Shown here: one piece after another, positions 49,483 through 59,363 of the stretch
Layout of the letters: each line of letters opens with the position of its first letter
How positions within the stretch are numbered: position 1 is the first letter of the stretch
Assembly (NCBI RefSeq): GCF_030531065.1
Contig: NZ_JAUNOQ010000001.1
Coordinates: forward strand, 124,001-188,000
Source of the DNA: Phascolarctobacterium sp.
GTDB lineage: Bacteria > Bacillota > Negativicutes > Acidaminococcales > Acidaminococcaceae
Direction of reading: 5' to 3'
Length of the DNA: 64,000 nt
Notes under the pieces: generated by a model
Database searches by the model: none
Told to the model about the DNA's origin: nothing
The model's input: only the letters and a program-made list of their open reading frames with translations
Position numbers and translations under genes: made by a program

Positions 49483-50433
49483 ATGGCCATTATTAAGGCA
49501 GAGGGCGTTTCCATACGTTATCTGACAGGAGATTTTAAAAATATCGGGCTTAAGGAGTATGTGGTACGCAGGCTTAAGGGTAATTATCGCGTTACAGAAT
49601 TTTGGGCGGATAAAAATATTACCTTTGCTTTGGGAAAAGGCGATATGCTGGGCATTATCGGCACTAACGGTGCAGGCAAGTCCACGCTGCTCAAAGCTGT
49701 ATCCGGCATTATGGTGCCAACTGAAGGTCACATGGAAATCAACGGCACAGTCGCGGCGCTGCTGGAGCTGGCCAGCGGCTTTGACGGCGATTTGACGGTA
49801 CGGGAAAATACTTATCTGCGCGGGGCGTTATTAGGCTATACCCGCAAATTTATGGAGGAGCAATACGATGCCATCATCGCTTTTGCCGAGCTGCAGGATT
49901 TTCAGGACCGGCTGTTTAAGCAGCTTTCCAGCGGTATGAAGAGCAGGCTGGCTTTCGCTATCGCCTGCTTAGTAAAACCGGATATTTTGATTCTGGACGA
50001 GGTTTTGTCGGTAGGCGACGGAGCGTTCCGCAAAAAGAGCGGGGATAAGATGAAGGAGATTTTGGCCGGAGGTGTAACTGGCATTTTGGTGTCCCATTCG
50101 CTGGGGCAGGTGCGGGAGCTGTGTAATAAGATTTTGTGGCTGGATCATGGAAAGCAAATTGCTTTTACTAACGAGGTAACACTGTACTGCGATGCCTACG
50201 AAGAGTTCCTGGCAACAAAAAAGCTGCCGAAAAGCGAGGCTGAAATAAAACAGTTGGCCGAGGGCTGGCGTAAGCGTCAGCAAAGGAAGCGTGAGGAAGC
50301 GGCGCGGACGGAAGCGCAGAAGCTGCAGGCGGTACTGGAAAAGGGCGAAAGCAAAGCGGCTTTAGAGGCGGCGCTGGCGATAGTCAAAAAACAAAGGCCG
50401 GAATTATTAAAGGAATATGCCGCAAGGCAATAA
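49483..50433 (+). CDS. wzt: ABC transporter ATP-binding protein for polysaccharide export (Wzt/TagH type)
   Basis: 316 residues. Walker A MLGIIGTNGAGKSTLLKAVSG, signature FKQLSSGMKSRLAFAIA, Walker B DILILDEVLSVGD and switch His in GILVSHSLGQV. The insertion LLELASGFDGDLTVRENTYLRG is characteristic of polysaccharide exporters. A C-terminal ~80-residue charged helical extension (residues ~240-316) rich in Lys, Glu and Ala replaces the carbohydrate-binding module of longer Wzt proteins. Partner of the permease at 47510. Its promoter is not obvious; the Rpn insertion separates it from the cluster promoter. Confidence 0.9.
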   Translation: MAIIKAEGVSIRYLTGDFKNIGLKEYVVRRLKGNYRVTEFWADKNITFALGKGDMLGIIGTNGAGKSTLLKAVSGIMVPTEGHMEINGTVAALLELASGFDGDLTVRENTYLRGALLGYTRKFMEEQYDAIIAFAELQDFQDRLFKQLSSGMKSRLAFAIACLVKPDILILDEVLSVGDGAFRKKSGDKMKEILAGGVTGILVSHSLGQVRELCNKILWLDHGKQIAFTNEVTLYCDAYEEFLATKKLPKSEAEIKQLAEGWRKRQQRKREEAARTEAQKLQAVLEKGESKAALEAALAIVKKQRPELLKEYAARQ

Positions 50434-50460
50434 AAAGGACGGCGTGTAAGAAGGAAGAAT

Positions 50461-51606
50461 ATGACCAATTTACAAGAAACTATTCGCAGCCTACAACTGA
50501 ATAATAAACTTGTCATTTTGCGTACCTGCGGCGCTGGGCAGCAGCAAGATTTGCTGCTTTCTTTGACTGAAGGATATTCTCCGCTGGATTTGTCCTTGCC
50601 CAATCTGCGTTTGCAGGCCCAGCAGAATCCGCAGCTGTTTGTCGGCAGTCTGCGGCTGCCTGTTTATCTGGCGAATTTGCAGTATGTGCCGTCCCTGCTG
50701 CCTGCGCTGCTGGACAGCGGTTTGCCTTTAGCTAAGTTTTTGGTAAGCTGTTCGCAGGGCTATTATTTAGAGGAACTGGCAGCGCAGGCGGACGCAGGCA
50801 GTGTAGCTTTTGTGGAGCTACCTTTGCAGGATGTAACGCTAGACCGCAAGCCCTTTGTGCCGCAGGAAAGCTATTTGCAAAACTTGCACGAAGCGGAGAA
50901 ACGGCAGCTAGTGGCGGCTATGTTGGGAGAAAGAGAGGTTTACTCTTCCTGGGTGCGGCGCGTGTTGCAGCAGGATATTATGGAGCGTACTACGGTGAGC
51001 GACGAGGTAAAATTTTACCGCTTTTTGTGCGCTGTGGCCAGTATGGCGGGCTGCGTGGTGAATTATACTATTTTGGCTAATAATGTGGGCATAACCGCGC
51101 CTACGGCCAAGCAATGGCTGCAGTTTTTGGCGGGTACGGGGCTGGTATATCTTTTGCCGCCGGTGGAGCATGTGGCAGGTAAGCGTTTGGTAAAGGCTCC
51201 GAAGGTATATTTCCGGCAAGCGGGCGCGGCGGCATATTTACTGCAGCTGCATGACGGCGCATCTCTTTTGCAGAGCGTATATTTTAAAAATCTGTACGAA
51301 AATTATGTGGTCAGCGCGCTGCGGGAAAGCTATCTGCGTTGGGGTGAGAGACCGGATTTTCGTTTTTACCGCGATTCCAATAATAAGGAGATAAGCCTGC
51401 TTTTGCGAGCGCAGGGAGCCGTTTATCCCATTATGATTTGTCAGGAGAGCTTTAGCGTCGCTAGGATTGGAAAATCCTTTGAGCTGCTGCACGGTTATGC
51501 GGCGGATAGTGGCGCGACGCTGGGAAGCGGCTGTATTATAGGTATGGGCGGAGATATAAAGCTCCTGGAAGAAAATTTGGCTTACGTGCCGGCAGAATAT
51601 ATATAA
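50461..51606 (+). CDS. DUF4143-type protein with degenerate AAA_14 ATPase domain
   Basis: 381 residues. The second half has the DUF4143 layout: VYSSWVRRVLQQDIMER, then a winged-helix segment NNVGITAPTAKQWLQFLAGTGLVYLLPP, then KAPKVYFRQAGAAAYLL and a nuclease-like end FRFYRDSNNKEISLLL. Family members normally start with an AAA_14 P-loop (GxxxxGKS/T). Here the N-terminus reads ILRTCGAGQQQDLLL: the Walker Lys is missing, so ATP hydrolysis is doubtful. Function of the family is unknown. It follows wzt by 27 nt and may be co-transcribed. Confidence 0.75.
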   Translation: MTNLQETIRSLQLNNKLVILRTCGAGQQQDLLLSLTEGYSPLDLSLPNLRLQAQQNPQLFVGSLRLPVYLANLQYVPSLLPALLDSGLPLAKFLVSCSQGYYLEELAAQADAGSVAFVELPLQDVTLDRKPFVPQESYLQNLHEAEKRQLVAAMLGEREVYSSWVRRVLQQDIMERTTVSDEVKFYRFLCAVASMAGCVVNYTILANNVGITAPTAKQWLQFLAGTGLVYLLPPVEHVAGKRLVKAPKVYFRQAGAAAYLLQLHDGASLLQSVYFKNLYENYVVSALRESYLRWGERPDFRFYRDSNNKEISLLLRAQGAVYPIMICQESFSVARIGKSFELLHGYAADSGATLGSGCIIGMGGDIKLLEENLAYVPAEYI

Positions 51607-51609
51607 AAG

Positions 51610-51645
51610 ACGCTCTGTGCAGCAACGGTTGCACAGAGCGTTTAG
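51610..51645. terminator. Bidirectional terminator
   Basis: ACGCTCTGTGC (51610-51620) pairs perfectly with GCACAGAGCGT (51631-51641). It lies between convergent genes, with a short T run on the plus side and A residues on the other. Confidence 0.75.
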
Positions 51646-51668
51646 CATCTTCAGGCGATGTGATGAGC

Positions 51669-52535
51669 TTATTTTTGCGGCAGATTTAAAATGACGATGG
51701 AGCAGAAAATCAGCAGCATGCCGGTGGCCTTGCTGAAGGTTAAGGGTTCGGCGAAGAACAGCATACCTACGGCGGCAGCCACGAAGGGCTCCACGGTGGC
51801 GAGAATGGAGGCCTGCCCCGGCTCTACCTGCTCCAGCCCTTTAGTATAAAGAATATAGGGAATGACGGCGCAGACTAATCCTAAGCCCAGGCTGCACAGT
51901 ACGCTGGTCAGGTCGAGGCAGGTAAGGGCTTCCCTGTTAAAGTCGGCCAACGGCACGGACGCCAACGCGAAGTAAAAGGTATAAGCTGTAATGGTAGGCG
52001 AGGAGTATTTCTGCACGGCGTATTTGCCGAAGATGCTGTAGAGTGCATAGCCTACGCCGCTGCCCAAGCCGTACAGCAGTCCGGACAGCGTCAGCGTCAG
52101 GCCGCTGCTGAAAGCGCCGGTGACGAAGGCGCAGCCGATGAAGGTGCAGGCCAGCGAAATACCCTTGCGCAGATTAAAGCTTTCGCCGAAGAGCAGCAGC
52201 GACAGCAGCATGACGAAGATGGGCGCGGTGTAAAGCAGCAGCGCCGCTACGGCCAGACTGCTTTGCTGCATGCAGTTAAAGTAGCAATAATTGAAAAATA
52301 CTAAGCTGCAGATGCCAGTGCCTGCGAAGAGCCAGGCGTCGCGCAGGCGGATGCGCAGATGGCGCAGTCCCAGCTTGCAAAGTACAAGAGTTATGCAAAA
52401 TGCGGAGGCTAGGGCGCGCAGCGCTACAATCTGCATGGAGGTAAAGCCCTGTCCCGCAAGTATTTTTACAAAAACACCGATAAGACCCCACAGCGCCGCC
52501 GCGCTGATGATGTAAAGGTAGGAGCGTGCTTTCAT
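51669..52535 (-). CDS. EamA-family drug/metabolite transporter
   Basis: 288 residues with ten hydrophobic segments in two EamA repeats. AALWGLIGVFVKILAGQGFTS begins the first repeat and LEQVEPGQASILATVEPFVAA marks the second. Inner-membrane carrier, substrate unknown. It overlaps the upstream ttcA-like gene by 4 nt, so the two are translated from one minus-strand mRNA; a functional link is not evident. Confidence 0.86.
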   Translation of the reverse strand: MKARSYLYIISAAALWGLIGVFVKILAGQGFTSMQIVALRALASAFCITLVLCKLGLRHLRIRLRDAWLFAGTGICSLVFFNYCYFNCMQQSSLAVAALLLYTAPIFVMLLSLLLFGESFNLRKGISLACTFIGCAFVTGAFSSGLTLTLSGLLYGLGSGVGYALYSIFGKYAVQKYSSPTITAYTFYFALASVPLADFNREALTCLDLTSVLCSLGLGLVCAVIPYILYTKGLEQVEPGQASILATVEPFVAAAVGMLFFAEPLTFSKATGMLLIFCSIVILNLPQK

Positions 52536-53341
52536 TTTGGCGCCTCCGTTGCTTGCTTGCGCTGCCAGAAGGCGCGGAATTTACCAACCAGCTCTTTGGC
52601 GTCGGGCTTGCCGGGCCACAGCTCCTGCTGCTGGGAACAGCGCATGGCGGCGGCCAGATGCTCGTAAATTTCCGGATAACGGTCGTTGAGCTGGGCGATA
52701 TGTTCTTTGATATCCTGCCGCATGGTGTGGCCGTCGTAGGGACAGGGATTTTTGATAGGCTCAAGGTTCAGCCTGGCTACCAGCTGGCGTATTTCGCTTT
52801 CCCTGTAATACAGCAGCGGTCGCAGCACGGTAATGCCGGAACGGGAAAGGGGCGTTACCGGTAAAAAGGTACGCAGCTGGCCCGAGGTTACTAAGTTCAT
52901 AAAGAAGGTTTCGACGGCGTCGTCATTATGGTGGGCCAACGCTACCTTGTTGAAGCCCAGCTCCTGGGCGCGGCGATTGGTGGCCGCCCGGCGGAAATAG
53001 GCGCAGGTGAAGCAGGGGCTGCCGCCCTTGCGGGCGTGGGCTGCCATGACGTCCACATCATCGCTGTAATGCTCCAGTCCGTATCGGGCGCAGAATTCCT
53101 GCAGGCGCTGCCTGGGAAAGTCAGGCGCAAACATGGCGTTGACGGTGTAACAGGCCAGCTCGAAGGGGATGGGAGAATACTTTTTGATTTCCGCCAGCAT
53201 AGCGGTCAGCAGCATGCTGTCCTTACCGCCGCTGAGGCCGACGAGAATGCGGTCGCCGGGCTGCAGCATATCAAATTCTATGATGGCCCGCCACAGCTTG
53301 CTGAGGTCCTCGGCGGGGACGAAGGGTTTATTTTTACTCAT
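52532..53341 (-). CDS. ttcA: tRNA 2-thiocytidine biosynthesis protein TtcA-like
   Basis: 269 residues. PP-loop ATPase: ILVGLSGGKDSMLL near residue 35. The cysteine pair in SPCFTCAYFRR and the third cysteine in IKNPCPYDGHT bind the iron-sulfur cluster that TtcA needs to thiolate cytidine 32 of certain tRNAs. AHHNDDAVETFFMNL is a further family motif. Normal length. Related TtuA-type enzymes lack some of these features, so TtcA is preferred. First of a two-gene minus-strand unit. Confidence 0.87.
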   Translation of the reverse strand: MSKNKPFVPAEDLSKLWRAIIEFDMLQPGDRILVGLSGGKDSMLLTAMLAEIKKYSPIPFELACYTVNAMFAPDFPRQRLQEFCARYGLEHYSDDVDVMAAHARKGGSPCFTCAYFRRAATNRRAQELGFNKVALAHHNDDAVETFFMNLVTSGQLRTFLPVTPLSRSGITVLRPLLYYRESEIRQLVARLNLEPIKNPCPYDGHTMRQDIKEHIAQLNDRYPEIYEHLAAAMRCSQQQELWPGKPDAKELVGKFRAFWQRKQATEAPK

Positions 53342-53474
53342 AACAGACTCCTTTAAGCGTCAGGCTCAAGATAAATTTATTCTAGCACATTAGGGCGCAG
53401 GGCTCAATATATACGGCGCAGGTATATTTTATGCGCGGCGCATTAACGGCAGTAATGCAGACGCTCATAGAAAG

Positions 53475-53503
53475 TTGACTTTCTGTAATTCAAAGTATAT
53501 AAT
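53475..53503 (+). promoter_or_regulatory. Strong promoter of a candidate small RNA
   Basis: TTGACT at 53475-53480 and TATAAT at 53498-53503 are separated by exactly 17 nt. No open reading frame with a ribosome site follows; a terminator lies ~65-90 nt downstream. Confidence 0.65.
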
Positions 53504-53509
53504 AAAAAC

Positions 53510-53597
53510 AGAGATAGCTGATTGGGCAAGTCGGCTCTCCCCGAGAAATTAAAAATTTGACGGAAGGCCGCTTAACCGCATGTTAGGCGGCTTTTCT
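53510..53597 (+). ncRNA. Candidate small RNA (~88 nt)
   Basis: A near-consensus promoter (53475-53503) and a Rho-independent terminator (53567-53597) delimit a short transcript without coding potential. Internal pairing is possible at CTC-TCCCC-GAG and AAATT-AAA-AATTT. It ends where the repeat-rich stretch begins. I do not recognise it as tmRNA, 4.5S, 6S or a known riboswitch class. Confidence 0.5.
53567..53597 (+). terminator. Intrinsic terminator of the candidate small RNA
   Basis: GCCGCTTAAC (53567-53576) pairs with GTTAGGCGGC (53582-53591), one G-T pair, followed by TTTTC. Confidence 0.78.
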
Positions 53598-53624
53598 TAT
53601 ATCATAAGTTTTAGTTAAGGAAAG
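53591..53624 (+). repeat. 34-bp direct repeat, left copy
   Basis: CTTTTCTTATATCATAAG followed by TTTTAGTTAAGGAAAG. The right copy at 53765-53799 differs at two bases and by one extra A. The two copies flank the dispersed repeat element. Confidence 0.8.
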
Positions 53625-53751
53625 CTCCCTCAGACATTTTGCTATGCAAAATGCCAGCTCCCTCGAAGAGGGAGCAAAAGTAAATGTACTTACTTAAACT
53701 ATATTGCCCCCTCGTTGAGGGGGCTGTCACCGAAGGTGACTGGGGGAGTAA
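53623..53751 (-). repeat. Dispersed intergenic repeat, copy 2 (inverted relative to copy 1)
   Basis: Read on the minus strand it matches 18560-18690 block by block: CTCCCCCAGTCACC, the GGTGACAGCCCCCTC hairpin, an AT-rich spacer, GCTCCCTCTTCGAGGGAGC, and CATTTTGCATAGCAAAATG, ending CTGAGGGAG. Loop bases and spacer differ while paired bases are kept, as expected for selected or self-complementary structure. Confidence 0.85.
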
Positions 53752-53764
53752 TTACGTATTATGC

Positions 53765-53799
53765 CTTTTCTCATATCATAGGTTTTAGTTAAGGAAAAG
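53765..53799 (+). repeat. 34-bp direct repeat, right copy
   Basis: CTTTTCTCATATCATAGG followed by TTTTAGTTAAGGAAAAG, near-identical to 53591-53624. The remainder of the gap (53800-53914) shows no gene. Confidence 0.8.
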
Positions 53800-53914
53800 T
53801 CTTGGTCATATTCTTTCCGACTGCGCTTAAAGCAGGAATTTAACGTCGGTAAGCAAAGTTGTGAGCAAGGCTTTATATTTATTTGGAGTGCGAGTTTTTG
53901 TTCTTTGATTGAGT

Positions 53915-54016
53915 TTGGCAGAGCCGCGGTAGGCATGGTATAATGTGAATGCTTAGCGATTGCGGAGCCGAAGGCGAACGCAGAGCTTAGCAGAACATAT
54001 GCCCTTGTGGTATAAT
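53915..54016 (+). promoter_or_regulatory. Two tandem promoters of pcrA
   Basis: P1: TTGGCA (53915-53920), 18 nt, TATAAT (53939-53944). P2: TTAGCA (53987-53992), 18 nt, TATAAT (54011-54016), with TGTGG before the -10. Between them are two GCTTAGC direct repeats (53951 and 53985 regions). Confidence 0.5.
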
Positions 54017-54072
54017 AAAAAAATATAGGCTGCTGCAGCGGCCGGATATTTGACGGAGGTTCTTGGGAGATT

Positions 54073-56295
54073 ATGACGGATACATTGCAGGGTTTAAATA
54101 AAGAGCAGGCGGACGCCGTACAAACGATTAACGGTCCCATGCTGATTTTGGCGGGCGCGGGCAGCGGCAAAACTAAGGTGCTGACCTGTCGCGTGGCGCA
54201 TTTATTGCAGCAGGGCGTGCGTCCCTACCGCATTTTGGCGATTACCTTTACTAATAAAGCCGCCGCGGAGATGCGCGAGCGCGTGGATAAGATGGCGGGG
54301 CTGGCGGCCAAGGATGTGTGGCTGTTTACATTCCACGCTTTCTGCGCCCGTGTGCTGCGCCGGGATATCGATAAGCTGGAGGGTTATAGCAATAATTTCG
54401 CTATTTACGACACTACGGATACAAAGAACCTGATTAAGCAGATTTTGAAAGAGCTGGATTTGGACGAAAAGCGCTTTCAGCCTGCGGGGATTATCGGCCG
54501 TATCAGCAATGCGAAGAACCAGCTGCAGTCGGCGGCAGATTTTGCTAAGGAGGCCGGAGATTTTTACGAGCAGAAGGTAGCGCAGATTTACGAAGCCTAC
54601 GAGGCGAAGCTGCGCGCCAACAACGCCGTGGACTTCGACGATTTGCTGCTGCTGACCTTGCAGCTTTTGCAGCAGAACGAGGAGGTTCGCACTAAATATC
54701 AGGAGAAATTTGATTACCTGATGGTGGACGAATACCAAGATACTAACCACGCTCAGTATTTATTGACGAAGCTGTTGGCGGCCAAGCATCGCAATATTTG
54801 CGTGGTGGGCGACGCCGACCAGAGCATTTACGGCTGGCGCGGCGCGGATATCCAAAACATTTTGGACTTTGAAAAGGATTATCCAGACGCCAAGCTGGTG
54901 AAGCTGGAACAGAATTACCGCAGCACGCAGGTGATTTTGGATGCGGCCAACGCGGTTATCGAAAATAATACGGGACGCAAGCCGAAAAATTTGTGGACGG
55001 ATAACGGCACGGGCACGGAAATTACCTATTATCAGGCGGTGGACGAGCGGGACGAGGCTCGTTTCGTTATCGAGCGCATGCAGGAGCTGCAGCGGCAGGA
55101 GGGCGAGCGCTTAGGCGATATGGCGGTACTGTACCGCACTAATACCCAATCCCGCGTGTTTGAAGAAATGCTTATCAAGAGCGGTATCGCCTATACGATG
55201 GTGGGCGGCACTAAATTTTATGAGCGCAAGGAAATCAAGGATATTATCGCTTATCTGCGGCTGATTTTTAACCCCCACGACAGCTTGAGCCTGCTGCGCA
55301 TTATCAACGTGCCGCGCCGGGGCGTCGGCGACGCGACGCTGGCCCGCTTGCAGGCCTACGCGGCGGAAACGGAGCAAAGCCTGTTCGACGTGATTTCCAA
55401 TGCGTCGGCAGTGCCGGGGCTGAGCAGCCGCTTTGTGAAAACCCTGGACGAGCTGGCCGGGCTGCTGTTTGAGTTTATGGGCGAGGCTGAGGAGCAATCT
55501 GTCAAGCAGCTGATTACGGACGTAATGCAGCGCACCGGCTATCAGGAGGAGCTGGAGCTGAGCCGCAGCGCTCAGGACCAGAGCCGCTTGGAGAATTTGC
55601 AGGAGCTGCTGAGCGTGGCCGAGGATTTTGCCGAGAAGGCGGCGCGCAACGGCGAAGAGGCTTCGTTGGAAAACTTTTTGTCCGACGTGGCCTTGGTGTC
55701 TGACATCGACGACGCCGAGCTGGAGGACGACGCGGTAACGCTGATGACGCTGCATTCGGCCAAGGGATTGGAGTTCCCCACGGTATTTTTGGTAGGCATG
55801 GAGGAGGGCATTTTTCCCCATGCCCGCACGCTGCTGGACGAAAACGAAATCGAGGAGGAGCGGCGCTTGTGCTACGTGGGCATTACCCGTGCGGAAAAGC
55901 GGCTGTATTTAAGCAACGCCCGCGCGCGTATGATTTACGGACATACGATTTCCTATCCGCCCTCCCGCTTTTTGCAGGAGGTGCCGCGCAATTTGATTCA
56001 CGTTTATAAGCGGCCCGTGCTGCAGCGGCCTGCTTTGCGCCCAGCGGAGCAGAGGCAGGAGACCCGTTCTAAGACTGCCAACTGGTTCTTGCAGCCCAAG
56101 GGCAGCTTTGTGCCCAGGGAAAGCGGCGTCGCTAAAAGCTTCCGCGCCGGGGATAAGGTGCGCCATAAAAAATGGGGCGTGGGCACCGTGGTTGCCGTCA
56201 AGGACAGCGAGGACGGGCAGGAGGTCAACGTAGCCTTCGCAGGCGGCGGTATCCGCAGCCTGCTGACCAAATACGCGCCGCTGGAAAAGCTGTAG
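54073..56295 (+). CDS. pcrA: ATP-dependent DNA helicase PcrA/UvrD
   Basis: 740 residues, superfamily 1A helicase. Motif I is LILAGAGSGKTKVLTCRVAH, motif Ia AITFTNKAAAEMRERV, motif II LMVDEYQDTNHAQY, motif III VVGDADQSIYGWRGAD, motif IV QNYRST, motif V LMTLHSAKGLEFPTVFLVGM, motif VI CYVGITRAEKRLY. The C-terminal ~70 residues include a Tudor-like KHKKWGVGTVVAVK-type segment that binds RNA polymerase in Gram-positive PcrA. Acts in nucleotide excision repair and replication. ligA follows 41 nt later, the typical pcrA-ligA operon of Firmicutes. Confidence 0.96.
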   Translation: MTDTLQGLNKEQADAVQTINGPMLILAGAGSGKTKVLTCRVAHLLQQGVRPYRILAITFTNKAAAEMRERVDKMAGLAAKDVWLFTFHAFCARVLRRDIDKLEGYSNNFAIYDTTDTKNLIKQILKELDLDEKRFQPAGIIGRISNAKNQLQSAADFAKEAGDFYEQKVAQIYEAYEAKLRANNAVDFDDLLLLTLQLLQQNEEVRTKYQEKFDYLMVDEYQDTNHAQYLLTKLLAAKHRNICVVGDADQSIYGWRGADIQNILDFEKDYPDAKLVKLEQNYRSTQVILDAANAVIENNTGRKPKNLWTDNGTGTEITYYQAVDERDEARFVIERMQELQRQEGERLGDMAVLYRTNTQSRVFEEMLIKSGIAYTMVGGTKFYERKEIKDIIAYLRLIFNPHDSLSLLRIINVPRRGVGDATLARLQAYAAETEQSLFDVISNASAVPGLSSRFVKTLDELAGLLFEFMGEAEEQSVKQLITDVMQRTGYQEELELSRSAQDQSRLENLQELLSVAEDFAEKAARNGEEASLENFLSDVALVSDIDDAELEDDAVTLMTLHSAKGLEFPTVFLVGMEEGIFPHARTLLDENEIEEERRLCYVGITRAEKRLYLSNARARMIYGHTISYPPSRFLQEVPRNLIHVYKRPVLQRPALRPAEQRQETRSKTANWFLQPKGSFVPRESGVAKSFRAGDKVRHKKWGVGTVVAVKDSEDGQEVNVAFAGGGIRSLLTKYAPLEKL

Positions 56296-56300
56296 GCTGA

Positions 56301-58382
<2,082 letters not shown>

Positions 58383-58452
58383 GCGCGGCGTAACCGACTG
58401 CATGGAATTCTTTTTGACGAGCTTTGAATAAATCGCGTTTACGGAGGTTTTT

Positions 58453-59268
58453 ATGGATCAATTGGAATGGCAGGGATATGTGCATCGGGTCGCTACCTAT
58501 GATTGCCCCATCCCGCTTAGCTTTATTAACGATTATAATGATTGGAAATGCCGCAGCACCGTGGGGCGTATGCTGCTGATTTTAAAGGACGTGGAGGGCG
58601 CGATGGCCGTTCTTGCGACAGTTAAGGACGTGCAGCCCGATATGGAGGATGCGCCTGATTTTGGCTTGAGCGAGGCCGAGCATAAGGTGCTGTGCCTGCG
58701 CGACATTGCGCAAATCGTCTGGGATTTGACCGGCACGGCGGACGCGCCGCTGGTATATCTGCGCGAGGCTTATAAATTGTGCCGCGACTACAAGCACGTT
58801 TTCCGCAGCGCTGACCGCGGCAAGATCTGGGTGCGGCGGCTGGAGCTTTTGCGTAGCTGCGGCCGGGAGGAAAAGGCTTTGGCCGAGGCGGCTGCTATGC
58901 TGGAGCAGGAAAAGGATAACGCGGGCGTTAATCCGTATCGCTTCCGCGCTTTGGTGTTTATGGCCGAAAGCCTGGCGGCGCAGGGAGCGTATGAAGACGC
59001 TTGCGCAAAAATTGCGGAAGCTTACCAATCCTTCCCGCTGACGGAAGCGGCGGAGCGGGATTTGGCTGCCGCCGCCGCGCAGGCTACGCCCGAAGAGCGT
59101 TACGCCGCTTACCTTCACTGCACGACCATCCAATACCAGCCGTGGGAGCGAGACAACGTGCCGACGCTGGCGGAGGTACGCAAGCTGCAGGAGGATAATT
59201 TCCGCAGGCGGCAGGCGTCCGAGCAGGGCGGGCTCAACGCGGCTGATTTAATCGGACAATTAAAATGA
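58453..59268 (+). CDS. Hypothetical protein, TPR-like helical
   Basis: 271 residues without signal peptide or membrane segments. Predicted almost entirely helical, with Ala/Leu/Tyr patterns at ~34-residue spacing (residues ~35-60, ~78-105, ~135-155, ~160-190) that suggest tetratricopeptide-like repeats. The last ~40 residues (KLQEDNFRRRQASEQGG) are charged. No family name recognised. It follows ligA by 70 nt on the same strand and may be transcribed with it. CGGAGG lies before the ATG. Confidence 0.6.
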   Translation: MDQLEWQGYVHRVATYDCPIPLSFINDYNDWKCRSTVGRMLLILKDVEGAMAVLATVKDVQPDMEDAPDFGLSEAEHKVLCLRDIAQIVWDLTGTADAPLVYLREAYKLCRDYKHVFRSADRGKIWVRRLELLRSCGREEKALAEAAAMLEQEKDNAGVNPYRFRALVFMAESLAAQGAYEDACAKIAEAYQSFPLTEAAERDLAAAAAQATPEERYAAYLHCTTIQYQPWERDNVPTLAEVRKLQEDNFRRRQASEQGGLNAADLIGQLK

Positions 59269-59363
59269 GTAATTAAAGGTTTTCCGACAAGGCTTTAGCA
59301 AATCTGTTAAAATATCTTATAGCTATTTTAGAAAAATTTGGTGAAGGGATGTATGGAAAACCG

